Shown here: positions 26,950 through 35,522 of the stretch, piece by piece
Numbering within the stretch: the stretch's first letter is position 1
Layout: every line of letters begins with the position of its first letter
Source of the DNA: SIG603 sp964369225
GTDB lineage: Bacteria; Bacillota; Clostridia; Oscillospirales; Acutalibacteraceae
Length of the DNA: 64,000 nucleotides
NCBI GenBank assembly: GCA_964369225.1
Contig: CAYJER010000001.1
Span: 148,164 to 212,163, forward strand
Reading direction: 5' to 3'
Position numbers and translations under genes: made by a program
Notes under the pieces: model-generated
The model's database searches: none
What the model was told of the DNA's origin: nothing
The model's input: the letters and a program-made list of their open reading frames with translations, nothing else

Positions 26950-28899
26950 ATGTATTCTAAAGAAAAAATAATAGAATTAAGCCAGGAATATTCTTCTCAT
27001 GTTTTCAGAGAAAAATATGGTGCAACAGAGAAGCGTCTTGGCTCATTCATTTCAAAAAAAGGAACAAGTTTTAAAGTTTGGTCTCCTAAAGCATCGAAAG
27101 TATCTTTAAACTTATTTAAAGATGGTAGCCTAAATACAAGCCCCTATCAAGTAGTGCCTATGACACTAACTGATAACGGCATATGGGAATATATCACCAG
27201 CCAAAATCTTGATGGTGTTTATTACACATACACTTTTAAAGTGCTAGGCTTTGAAAATGAGTGCGGTGACATTTACGCAAGGGCGAGTAATGTCAACGGA
27301 ACTCGAAGCATGGTTGTAGATTTGAAGACTACCAATCCACAAGACTGGAGCAAAGATAAATTTGTCTACAGCAATAAATTGCAACCAATTATATACGAAC
27401 TTCATATTAAAGATTTTTCTTATGATAAATTAAGTGGAGTTAAAGATGAGTACAGAGGCAAATATTTAGCCTTTACTCAAAGAGGAACTACTCTTGACAA
27501 AGACATTACAAAGCCTACATGTCTTGATTATATAAAAAGTCTAGGAGTAACCCATATCCATATGTTGCCTATGTATCAATTCGGCAGTGTGGATGAAACC
27601 GGAAGTGACGATAAATTTAACTGGGGATACGATCCTGTAAACTATAACATTCCATCGGGCGTTTATGCTACTGATCCATACAACGGAAAAGTACGTATCA
27701 AAGAGATGAAAGAGATGATAAAAGCTATTCATCAAGCTGGTATGGGTGTAATTATGGATGTTGTATACAACCACACTTATGATTTCAACTCTAATTTTCA
27801 AAAGACCATGCCGTTCTACTATTACAGAACAACAAGCAAGGGTAAAATAGGCAATGGTTCAGGCTGTGGAAATGAAACTGCCAGTGAACGATTTATGTTT
27901 AGAAAGTTCATGGTTGAATCTATTTTATACTGGGCTAAAGAGTATCACCTAGACGGATTTAGATTTGACTTAATGGGTCTTCATGATGTAGACACAATGA
28001 ACTTCATAAGAAAAAAATTAGACAGCCTACCAAATGGTGAAAACATTTTAATGTATGGTGAACCGTGGTTTGCACTTCCTCCATCTATGGACATAGGTGC
28101 CTACCCTGCTAGCAAAGAGAATTTAAGGTATTTAGATTCACGTATAGCCATATTCAGCAACGACACAAGAGACGTTATAAAGGGCAGTGTTTTTAGAGAA
28201 AAAGACGCAGGATATGTAAACGGAAGAGGTCTACATTGGGAAAAAATGCAGGCACTTGTAAAGGCATGGTGTGGTTCTGCTGAGGTAGATGCTGAATACC
28301 CAAGGCAAATTATATCTTATGTTTCTGCACATGATAACTTCACATTATACGACAAGTTATTATTATCTATGACCGATGGCATAAGCTACAGCTATATAAA
28401 TCAAGATGTAATTCAAGCCAATAAGCTATGTGCAAGCATATATATGCTAAGTTGCGGACTAAACTTCTTCCAAGCAGGCGAAGAATTCGCAAGAACTAAA
28501 CAAGGCATAGGTGATAGTTATAACTCTCCTCCAGAGATTAACATGCTTGATTGGTCTAGGGCATACAAAAACGAAAACCTAGTTAAATATTATCGTGATA
28601 TGATAAAATTCAGAAAAAGCATACCTATTCTTATGAGTACTACAGAAAATCCAGATAAGCATATTAACTTTATAGCAAACAACGATTACAGGCTGATTTC
28701 ATATACAGTTAAGAACAACAAAGGTGAGATGGTATTTATAGTCTTTAATCCATTAGATTATGAAACAGATATAAACCTTCCTTTAGGCGAATGGACAATG
28801 ATATGTAACGGGCAAAACTTTTTGCTAACCCCTGAAACTTCACTTAACGGAAAAATCACTTTGCACAGAAAATCTTGTAGCATTTTCATACTAAAATAA
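26950..28899 (+). CDS. pulA: Type I pullulanase (GH13 with CBM48)
   Basis: This 649-residue enzyme has an N-terminal CBM48-like domain (FKVWSPKASKVSLNL near 35-50). The GH13 barrel has the pullulanase signature FNWGYDPVNYNIP, region I DVVYNHTYD, region II DGFRFDLMGLHD (nucleophile Asp), region III MYGEPW (acid/base Glu) and region IV SAHDNFTLYDK. It hydrolyses alpha-1,6 branch points in pullulan and branched dextrins. There is no signal peptide, so it acts inside the cell on oligosaccharides taken up by the adjacent ABC transporter. It has its own tandem promoters and a strong terminator at 28909-28945. Confidence 0.93.
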   Translation: MYSKEKIIELSQEYSSHVFREKYGATEKRLGSFISKKGTSFKVWSPKASKVSLNLFKDGSLNTSPYQVVPMTLTDNGIWEYITSQNLDGVYYTYTFKVLGFENECGDIYARASNVNGTRSMVVDLKTTNPQDWSKDKFVYSNKLQPIIYELHIKDFSYDKLSGVKDEYRGKYLAFTQRGTTLDKDITKPTCLDYIKSLGVTHIHMLPMYQFGSVDETGSDDKFNWGYDPVNYNIPSGVYATDPYNGKVRIKEMKEMIKAIHQAGMGVIMDVVYNHTYDFNSNFQKTMPFYYYRTTSKGKIGNGSGCGNETASERFMFRKFMVESILYWAKEYHLDGFRFDLMGLHDVDTMNFIRKKLDSLPNGENILMYGEPWFALPPSMDIGAYPASKENLRYLDSRIAIFSNDTRDVIKGSVFREKDAGYVNGRGLHWEKMQALVKAWCGSAEVDAEYPRQIISYVSAHDNFTLYDKLLLSMTDGISYSYINQDVIQANKLCASIYMLSCGLNFFQAGEEFARTKQGIGDSYNSPPEINMLDWSRAYKNENLVKYYRDMIKFRKSIPILMSTTENPDKHINFIANNDYRLISYTVKNNKGEMVFIVFNPLDYETDINLPLGEWTMICNGQNFLLTPETSLNGKITLHRKSCSIFILK

Positions 28900-28908
28900 A
28901 TTTTAACA

Positions 28909-28945
28909 AGAACACTCCACAGCTTTGTGGAGTGTTCTATTTTAG
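28909..28945 (+). terminator. Rho-independent terminator after pullulanase
   Basis: A perfect 13-bp stem (AGAACACTCCACA, 28909-28921, pairing with 28926-28938) has a GCTT loop followed by ATTTTA. It may also serve the minus-strand gene at 28946-29110, which converges on it. Confidence 0.85.
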
Positions 28946-29110
28946 TTATTTCTCGTTAAAATCAGCCCATTTTTTCACATCTTCAACAGCTTGATCTGTA
29001 GGAATTACAGCATTCGTCTCTGGGTCTTTTCGTATTCTCATGCTTGTTGGAAAACTGTCGTATAGTGGTGGTAAATCTTGATTTTGTCTTTTTTTCTCTT
29101 GTCTATTCAT
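28946..29110 (-). CDS. Small protein, DUF3787-like (possible spore protein)
   Basis: This short frame has 54 codons, from the ATG at 29108-29110 to a TAA at 28946-28948. AAAGGA lies about 12 bases upstream. The product is charged. It opens MNRQEKKRQNQDLPPLYDSF and ends with a VIPTDQAVEDVKKWADFNEK tail. That tail, with a Val-Pro-X-(E/D)-Q-X-Val...Ala-Lys-X-Trp-Val pattern, recalls the DUF3787 small proteins found in clostridial spores. The match is by memory and partial. It stands alone between convergent transcription units. Confidence 0.6.
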   Translation of the reverse strand: MNRQEKKRQNQDLPPLYDSFPTSMRIRKDPETNAVIPTDQAVEDVKKWADFNEK

Positions 29111-29200
29111 AAAATCAACACATCCTTTCTGTTATTATTTTTTCCATAAAAATAAAATTAATACCTTTTATTTAAAATTTTAAGCATAAACTTAGATTGC

Positions 29201-29229
29201 TTGACAAATAAAAAACAATATGATAGCAT
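29201..29229 (+). promoter_or_regulatory. Promoter of the ATP-grasp-like gene
   Basis: A perfect -35 TTGACA (29201-29206) and TAGCAT (29224-29229, preceded by TGA) are separated by 17 bases, about 30 bases before the ATG at 29260. Confidence 0.7.
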
Positions 29230-29259
29230 AAAATCATATTAAACTATTAAGAGGTAATC

Positions 29260-30090
29260 ATGAAAAAATATAAAATACTAATATTATCCAATATGGTAGG
29301 CAGTGGTTTTGAAGACGATACTATTCTTCAAAAATCATTTATAGAAGACGGACATACAGTTGACGTTAAAAAGCTTGACTATGATAAAATCTTGGATGAA
29401 CACTATGACATTATTATAAGACGTAACACATGGGTAAATCACGAAAATGACACAGCAGAGCTTCACGTTAAAAACCTAGAGTTAATAAACCGACTACAAA
29501 ACAAAAATATTAAAACTGTCAATCTAGTGGGTTTAGACGGCATGGGAAAAGGTTATTTATGCGATTTATTTAAGGGTAATGAAAATGTTATACCTACAAT
29601 AAACACAATTAAGGACTTAGAGCTATTGCCTATAACTGAAAAGTATGTAACTAAAGATATTAAGTCTTTCGGCAACGGTCTTCACCAAAGGTTTGTTCAA
29701 AGAGAAAACCTAATCAACGAATATAACGAGGGTGACATAATCCAACCATTTATTAACTTCATATCAGAAGTTCAGTGCTATTATGTTGCAGATAAGTTGG
29801 TGTATTCGCTTGAATATACCCCGTCAAAATACCCACACTACCCTGAGCCAAAATTTATTGAGCTTACCGAAACCGAAAAGCAATTATCAGATTATTTTGC
29901 GAAATATTCTAATTTAAAGTATGGCTTTCAACGAATAGATTTTTTAAGACTAGAAGACAATATTCTAATATTAATGGAGATTGAAGATCACGCTGCTTTT
30001 ATGAATTTAAGAAGATTGCAAGATCCTCTTAAAAGCTCGGTTTTGAATGACTTCAAAGAAAACATATATGACTATCTAAACAGAGATTGA
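29260..30090 (+). CDS. ATP-grasp-like protein of unknown substrate
   Basis: This 276-residue protein has AGAGGT-type ribosome binding sequence before its ATG. The N-terminal 90 residues look like a Rossmann-type pre-ATP-grasp domain (KILILSNMVGSGFEDDTIL). The C-terminal part has features of the RimK/glutathione-synthetase ATP-grasp fold. These include NLVGLDGMGKGY, an acidic FISEVQCYYVADKLVYSLEY strand pair and a late RIDFLRLEDNILILMEIED segment with metal-binding acids. Such enzymes ligate carboxylates to amines. The gene is next to a broken methyltransferase and a pyruvyl transferase. The assignment to a precise subfamily is not possible by eye. Confidence 0.6.
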   Translation: MKKYKILILSNMVGSGFEDDTILQKSFIEDGHTVDVKKLDYDKILDEHYDIIIRRNTWVNHENDTAELHVKNLELINRLQNKNIKTVNLVGLDGMGKGYLCDLFKGNENVIPTINTIKDLELLPITEKYVTKDIKSFGNGLHQRFVQRENLINEYNEGDIIQPFINFISEVQCYYVADKLVYSLEYTPSKYPHYPEPKFIELTETEKQLSDYFAKYSNLKYGFQRIDFLRLEDNILILMEIEDHAAFMNLRRLQDPLKSSVLNDFKENIYDYLNRD

Positions 30091-30101
30091 ACGAGGTTAG
30101 T

Positions 30102-30820
30102 ATGAACGCAGAATTGAAATTATATTATGATTACACCGTTTCACCATTAGGCAAACTATTTTACAAGACTGTTTTCCATCAATTAGAAAAATATGAGAAC
30201 ATGAAAGTCTTAGATTTTGGAAGCGGATTTGGGTTTACAGCTAACTTTTTATCAAAGAAAAACGATGTAACCGCCGTTGAAATGATTTTGAAATGATAGA
30301 AGAAAGCGAAACTAGTGAAAATTTCACACAAATACATGGAGATACAAACGCCTTAATAACAATTCCAAATGAGATTTTCGACATGATAGTGTGCCATTTG
30401 GTATTAGAATTTGTAGAAGACCCTAAGCTTATTTTAGATGGTCTTACAAGAGTACTAAAAAAAGATGATATAGTTTCAGTTGTCAGACATAACAAAAATT
30501 GAATAATTATACAGGCAATTGTACAAGACTATGACATTGAAGAAGCAAAAGATCTATTAAACGGAGGCTTTTCTTTTTCTAGTGTTTTTGGAGACATTAA
30601 GTACTATGAAAATGACGATTTAATTAAGCTTTGTAATAATAGATATGATATTACCAACATACATGCAGTTAGAGTATTAGCTAGCCTACACAATCAAGAA
30701 ATTAGTCAAACAAAATCATGTACCGATAAAAAGTTTGAACTTGAATATGCATTAGCTCAAAATCCCGTCTATATAAAAATAGCATATTTTAACCATTTAT
30801 TACTCAAAAAGCTTATTTAA
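30102..30820 (+). pseudogene. SAM-dependent methyltransferase, broken by frameshift and stop
   Basis: The ATG at 30102 starts a class I methyltransferase (motif I VLDFGSGFGFTANFL). The frame ends early at 30296, and the sense continues in another frame (MIEESETSENFTQIHGD...), as if one base were lost near 30283 in GAAATG(G)ATTTTGAA. A second lesion, TGA at 30500-30502, interrupts HNKN-(G)-IIQAIVQDYD. The frame is then open to TAA at 30818-30820 with a plausible C-terminal domain (DIEEAKDLLNGG, ELEYALAQNPVYIKIA). Two independent lesions argue for real decay over a sequencing error. It begins within 15 bases of the ATP-grasp-like stop, so the two were probably cotranscribed. Confidence 0.8.
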
Positions 30821-30850
30821 TTATGATTTTATCTAAATATACATTTTCTA

Positions 30851-30879
30851 TTGTATTATACAAATTTATATGTTATAAT
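30851..30879 (+). promoter_or_regulatory. Promoter of the pyruvyl transferase gene
   Basis: TTGTAT (30851-30856), a 17-base spacer and TATAAT (30874-30879, extended by TG at 30871) lie 61 bases before the ATG at 30941. Confidence 0.7.
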
Positions 30880-30940
30880 AGTATTAGAAATTAACGGAAT
30901 AGTGTAGCATTAATATTACTTTAAAATAGAGGTTATTTAT

Positions 30941-32092
30941 ATGAAAATCGGAATTTTAACTCATTATTATGGTAGTACCAATTGTGGCGGATGCCTTCAA
31001 GCCTATGCTCTTTGTGAATTTTTAAACAATCAGGGATTTGATGCAGAGCAAATATGTTACGACATGTTAAATCCTCAAAACTATACTTTTTTTTCAACAA
31101 TAAAGAACATAACGTCTAAAACAGCAGGAGAAAAAATTAATAGAATATTTAGCAAAGATCAACCTGTTCGTGAAGATGTTGCAGAAATACTCGAAATACG
31201 TACAAATTCATTTATTAATTTCAGAGAAAACATAACAAAACACAGTGACAAAATTATCGTTGACACAACTGTTTCACAGATAAAAAATGACTATGATGCT
31301 TTTATAACCGGTAGTGATCAGGTTTGGAATTATGAATGGTTCCATGAACCATATTACCTTAATTTTGTATCCGCTAAGTTAAAAATAGCGTACGCTACCA
31401 GTTTAGGACACAGCACACTTATGCTTCGTCATAAGTCTTTTCTAAGGAAAGCCCTAGCAGATTTCACCGCAGTGTCTGTGCGTGAAAATCATAGTCTCAA
31501 TTTGATACAAAATCTATCTCCTGTTCTAGTAAGTCGTACTTGTGATCCAACACTTCTGCTTGAAAGAAATGATTGGGACAAGGTGTGTTCAGATAGACTG
31601 TGTGAAGATGATTATATTTTCTGCTATTTTTTAGGCAACAGTAAAACGCAAAGAGATTTAGCACAAGAATATGCGACTAAATATAATCTAAAAATCGTTA
31701 CTCCTCCTTATCTACTAGGAACATTCAGAGAATGCGATGAGCATTTTGGTGATATTAAGATAGCTGATGTTTCACCAGAAAATTTTATTTCACTCATAAA
31801 GCATGCAAAGTATGTATTCACAGATAGTTTCCACGCTATGTTATTTGCTGGAATTTATCAAAAACAATATTTTGTATTTAACCGAGAAGGTGAGTCTGAT
31901 ATGAGTTCTAGAATTTATACTTTAACCTCTCTATATGAAACACAAGAAAGGTTTTGCAACAAGCCAGAACACATAAATATTGATTATTTAAGCTCTCTTA
32001 AGAAAATAGACTACACAAGAAAGCTAATTAGCTTAGATGAGTTAATACATACGTCTAAATTGTTCCTTAAAGATTCTTTACGAAAAAAATAA
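30941..32092 (+). CDS. Polysaccharide pyruvyl transferase family protein
   Basis: This 383-residue protein matches the PS_pyruv_trans (CsaB/WcaK) family. It has the N-terminal ILTHYYGSTNCGGCLQAYAL loop, the FITGSDQVWN motif (about 125-134), and the C-terminal YVFTDSFHAMLFAGI motif (about 289-303). Enzymes of the family place pyruvate ketals on surface sugars. Many clostridial members sit near glycan or sulfur-reduction genes without a proven function. It has its own promoter and is not within the polysaccharide operon at the window start. Its substrate is therefore open. Confidence 0.82.
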   Translation: MKIGILTHYYGSTNCGGCLQAYALCEFLNNQGFDAEQICYDMLNPQNYTFFSTIKNITSKTAGEKINRIFSKDQPVREDVAEILEIRTNSFINFRENITKHSDKIIVDTTVSQIKNDYDAFITGSDQVWNYEWFHEPYYLNFVSAKLKIAYATSLGHSTLMLRHKSFLRKALADFTAVSVRENHSLNLIQNLSPVLVSRTCDPTLLLERNDWDKVCSDRLCEDDYIFCYFLGNSKTQRDLAQEYATKYNLKIVTPPYLLGTFRECDEHFGDIKIADVSPENFISLIKHAKYVFTDSFHAMLFAGIYQKQYFVFNREGESDMSSRIYTLTSLYETQERFCNKPEHINIDYLSSLKKIDYTRKLISLDELIHTSKLFLKDSLRKK

Positions 32093-32110
32093 TTTTTTTG
32101 TAGATTACTA

Positions 32111-32139
32111 TTGACATTTAGCAAATCATAGTGTATAAT
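32111..32139 (+). promoter_or_regulatory. Promoter of tRNA-Trp
   Basis: This is a consensus sigmaA promoter: TTGACA (32111-32116), 17 bases, TATAAT (32134-32139). It lies 37 bases before the tRNA 5' end. Confidence 0.85.
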
Positions 32140-32176
32140 TAGTAAATGTTGAGTGACATTAACATTTACTAGATTT

Positions 32177-32252
32177 AGGGGTATAGCTCAGTTGGTAGAG
32201 CAGTGGTCTCCAAAACCACGTGCCGAGGGTTCAAGTCCTTCTGCCCCTGCCA
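32177..32252 (+). tRNA. tRNA-Trp (anticodon CCA)
   Basis: The 76-base gene has a full cloverleaf. The acceptor stem AGGGGTA pairs with TGCCCCT with one G-T pair. The D arm contains GCTC...GAGC. The anticodon stem GTGGT/ACCAC encloses loop CTCCAAA with anticodon CCA at 32210-32212. The T arm has GGTTCAAGTCC. The discriminator is G and CCA is encoded at 32250-32252. It is a single-gene unit with its own promoter and terminator. Confidence 0.97.
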
Positions 32253-32256
32253 TTTC

Positions 32257-32296
32257 AAAGTCTCGACACACGTTTTGTGTGCCGAGACTTTTTTCT
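32257..32296 (+). terminator. Terminator after tRNA-Trp
   Basis: AAGTCTCG and CGAGACTT form a stem interrupted by an inner ACACAC/GTGTGT pairing with a TTTT-containing loop. A run of T residues follows at 32289-32294. Confidence 0.85.
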
Positions 32297-32352
32297 ATTT
32301 TAGATTACAGTCGATTAAATTATTTTTTATAGTTTTGATAATTAAAAAAATA

Positions 32353-32419
32353 GCAGGGGCGATCTTTGTTAGTCGCCCCAAATCAATGTTTAGAGCAAGG
32401 GCTAAAGAACGTCCTCTGC
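32353..32419. repeat. Solitary palindromic element with GCAGGGG ends
   Basis: This 67-base stretch starts GCAGGGGCGATC and ends CGTCCTCTGC, imperfect inverted ends. An internal hairpin GGGGCGA...TCGCCCC lies at 32356-32379. The design (terminal inverted bases, G+C-rich hairpin near one end, A+T-rich core) matches the other intergenic repeats of this window but the core differs. It lies between the tRNA terminator and the end of the EAL gene. The remainder of 32297-32498 shows no gene. Confidence 0.5.
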
Positions 32420-32498
32420 AAGTTAATATTAAATTTTAGTAGCTGTAATGAATATAACATCAATTTAAATTGAAAACCATATTTAATAAATTTTGTGG

Positions 32499-35366
32499 TT
32501 ACTCTTTAAGCTCGTATTGTTTATCTGATATAAGTAATGCTTTGAAGTCATTTTCACTCATAGGCTTTTCAAAGAAATAACCTTGTGCGTAATCGCATTC
32601 TAAACTCTTAAGCCATCTTGCAAGTTGTTTAGTCTCTACTCCCTCGCTCACAACTTTCATGTCTAACTCTTTAACTAGTCTGATAGCATTTTTAATTACA
32701 ATTGCTCCTCTTTCATCTGTGTCATAATCATCAAAAAACGCTTTATCGAGTTTTACAATGTCTGCTGTAACAGTGCTTAGTCTGTTTAGCGAGGATTCTC
32801 CTGCTCCAAAATCATCAATAGACAGTTGGAAACCTAGCTTTCTTATTTCATCTATTTTCTGTATTAAAATGCTTTGTTCTATTACCATCGCACTTTCAGT
32901 TATCTCTATTTCTATTTCTTTAGATAAAACACCATGTCGTTTAAGTATTTTTTCATACTCTGACGGAAATGTTTCATCAAAAAGTGTTACTGTTGAGGCA
33001 TTTACTGAGATTATTGGAATGTTCATCTTATCTTTATTTGTCTTAATAAATATACACACTTGTTCAAAAATAAATCTATCCAGATTAACAATAAAACCGT
33101 TAGACTCAAATATTCCTATGAATACGTTAGGCGGAATTACTTCATTTTTTGAATGCCAACGCACTAACGCCTCTGCCCCACCTACTTTTAATGTTTTCAA
33201 ATTGATTTTAGGCTGATACACTACCCTAAATTCATTGTTTTGTAAAGCACCTTTCATATGTAGCACAATGTTAGATTTAAGTTCATTTTCTTTCCTTATG
33301 TCATCATTAAAGTTATTAAACGTAAAACCATATATGTGTTTTCCTTTAATTCTGGCTGCTACAGCACAGTCTACTGCTGAACGTATTGTTTTTGTAGTGT
33401 CATGAATTATATAACTTCCTACTGATACGCTTACATTGTATTTCTCACCCATTATGGATTTTACTGCAGCGTTTAATGCTTGTTCAACCAACTGTTTAGT
33501 GCTAATATTGTCTTTCACTCTATGAAACACAAGAAATTCATCTGCAATAACTCTTGTTACCACTGCATCCGCAAATCTATAGCTATCCTTTAAAGTGTCT
33601 GCAAACACCTTTAACACTGCATTACCCTTTTCTTGGCTATATATTTGATTGATCGTGTTAAAACTATCTATATCAAGAGAGATAATTTCAAATTCATTCG
33701 GTTTAGCGGTCTGTAGTGTTTCAGTTGCCTTTGTATCAAAATAATATTTAGAATGTAGCTTAGTTAATTTATCATAATTAATAATATCTAATACTGCTTT
33801 TTTTCTTTTGTATTGTGCGTAAAAAATACCAATGGCTACAATCAACAATATCAATACAATTATAATAGCAAGAACTAAAGCATTTTCACTTAAAAACTCC
33901 GAAACTGAATATTCTGGAAAAAATGCTACTGATTGTGTAGACATAACCTTATCTATCGCATTTTGGTCTAAGTGTTCAAACATGACGTTAAAAGCACCTA
34001 TATATTGAGTTAAATGCTCATCATCATTTGAGACAAAAACTCTTAGAGGTAACTCTAATTCAGTACTATTAATGGCGTAATCTTCTTCGCCTAATATTGT
34101 TTGTGCATATTCTACCCCAATGTCTGTAGCAAAAAATCCGTCTATTTCTCCTTGCATAAAGTAACCTAGTAATTCATCAAATGTATCATAGTTCACTATA
34201 ACATTACTTGGGTATCTTTCCTCTACAAACTCATGATCTATAGTGATATAATTTAATATACCCAACTTGCTTGTATGGTTTTCTGAAACTATGTCGTCTA
34301 TATCATCTTTTTCTGCAAAAAGCATTAAAGGTAGGTCTAAAAATGGTTCAGTAGGTGTGTAAAATTCCATTTCATGTTCAAAGTCACCTGTAGCAGAAAT
34401 CAAAATATCGAAATTTTCGTGGGATTCATTGGGCATGTCGTGATTATAAGCTACATACTCTACATCAAAACCATGTGTATCTGCCAATATATCCATAATT
34501 TGCACACTTATTCCGTCTGCTTCGCCTAACTCATTGACATATTGAATAGGTTGGTGATGATCTATGTATCCACAAGTCAGTGTTTTACTTTTGAGTAGTG
34601 CGATTTCATCGACTGTTAAGTAACGACGTGTTAGATTTTTAAGTCCAAAATATTCAATTTGTAGCTCCTCTAAAAATGTACCGTCTGCCGAAACTGAAAG
34701 TTCTATCGCCTTTGCTATTTCTTCCGCTAGTGCTGAATTGTCTTTGTTTGTTAAAAAAAACATGTCAAACACGTCAAAATTCATAACCATGCTTAGATCT
34801 TTCGTGTTTTGATCGAGTGTAGTAACAAGATACAGGTCTGCCTCTAAGTCAATAAAAGTGTCTATGCTGTCTCGAACATAGCTTACTGTAATGCCATTTT
34901 CCTCACAATAATCGTTTAAATATTCCTCGTAAGGATTATTTTCATAACTCGCAACAACTTTTCCATCTATAGATGCAGGATCGTCATAGTACGGTGTAGA
35001 ATCTTTTGTGGCAAGAATTAACTGAGCTGTTCCCAAAGTTTTAGGCACCAATTCATATTTTTCAGAATAATATTCACTTGAAAACATTATTCCCATCATG
35101 TCAATTTCATTCTTATCAAGTGCCTCAAACAAATCAAAGTATTCATATTCAACAAACTCAAAATCAAAATTCGAGTAATGCTCTGCTCTCATCAAGATTT
35201 CATAACCAAATCCCTTAGAGTCTAGTGAACTTATGTCGTCGAGTACACCGTAATTTCCGTCGTAACCTACTCTAATTGTAGTTCTCTCACTCGTTTGAGC
35301 AAAAGTAAAATGAGACATCGACAAAAGTAATATGGATGCAATCAACAAAACTAATTTACTTTTCAT
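32499..35366 (-). CDS. EAL phosphodiesterase with two extracellular solute-binding domains and degenerate GGDEF
   Basis: This 955-residue receptor has a signal peptide (1-23) and two SBP_bac_3-like sensor domains (about 28-245 and 255-485). A membrane helix (about 497-518), a GGDEF-like domain (about 530-690) and an EAL domain (about 700-945) follow. The GGDEF signature is degenerate (IADEF at 607-611), so cyclase activity is unlikely. The EAL site looks intact: E732AL, N789, E824, D851/D852, K872, E908. It should hydrolyse cyclic di-GMP in response to small ligands, perhaps amino acids, bound outside the membrane. It is monocistronic by position. Confidence 0.9.
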   Translation of the reverse strand: MKSKLVLLIASILLLSMSHFTFAQTSERTTIRVGYDGNYGVLDDISSLDSKGFGYEILMRAEHYSNFDFEFVEYEYFDLFEALDKNEIDMMGIMFSSEYYSEKYELVPKTLGTAQLILATKDSTPYYDDPASIDGKVVASYENNPYEEYLNDYCEENGITVSYVRDSIDTFIDLEADLYLVTTLDQNTKDLSMVMNFDVFDMFFLTNKDNSALAEEIAKAIELSVSADGTFLEELQIEYFGLKNLTRRYLTVDEIALLKSKTLTCGYIDHHQPIQYVNELGEADGISVQIMDILADTHGFDVEYVAYNHDMPNESHENFDILISATGDFEHEMEFYTPTEPFLDLPLMLFAEKDDIDDIVSENHTSKLGILNYITIDHEFVEERYPSNVIVNYDTFDELLGYFMQGEIDGFFATDIGVEYAQTILGEEDYAINSTELELPLRVFVSNDDEHLTQYIGAFNVMFEHLDQNAIDKVMSTQSVAFFPEYSVSEFLSENALVLAIIIVLILLIVAIGIFYAQYKRKKAVLDIINYDKLTKLHSKYYFDTKATETLQTAKPNEFEIISLDIDSFNTINQIYSQEKGNAVLKVFADTLKDSYRFADAVVTRVIADEFLVFHRVKDNISTKQLVEQALNAAVKSIMGEKYNVSVSVGSYIIHDTTKTIRSAVDCAVAARIKGKHIYGFTFNNFNDDIRKENELKSNIVLHMKGALQNNEFRVVYQPKINLKTLKVGGAEALVRWHSKNEVIPPNVFIGIFESNGFIVNLDRFIFEQVCIFIKTNKDKMNIPIISVNASTVTLFDETFPSEYEKILKRHGVLSKEIEIEITESAMVIEQSILIQKIDEIRKLGFQLSIDDFGAGESSLNRLSTVTADIVKLDKAFFDDYDTDERGAIVIKNAIRLVKELDMKVVSEGVETKQLARWLKSLECDYAQGYFFEKPMSENDFKALLISDKQYELKE

Positions 35367-35437
35367 CTATTATCGTCCCCTTCTTATACATTTTATACAT
35401 TTTTCATATATTCCATCTGTTTTTATGCAATAATATA

Positions 35438-35470
35438 ATAAAAAAGCATATATTCTTACAAATATATGCT
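35438..35470 (-). terminator. Terminator after the sulfatase gene
   Basis: The minus strand has a perfect 10-bp stem AGCATATATT / AATATATGCT (35461-35470 and 35445-35454) with a 6-base loop. TTTTTTATT follows. The stem is A+T-rich. Confidence 0.65.
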
Positions 35471-35522
35471 ATCATTTATTTATTCATTTTATGTTGCCAT
35501 ATTGTTAATAAACTGTAAATAA

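Noticed and set aside
30087..30820. TGA at 30500 as a recoded codon in an intact methyltransferase
   Set aside because: A separate frameshift near 30283 also breaks the gene, and no SECIS-like hairpin or selenium genes are seen. Decay is simpler.
32499..35366. Active diguanylate cyclase
   Set aside because: The GGDEF signature is IADEF, lacking the two glycines needed for GTP binding and catalysis, while the EAL residues are intact.
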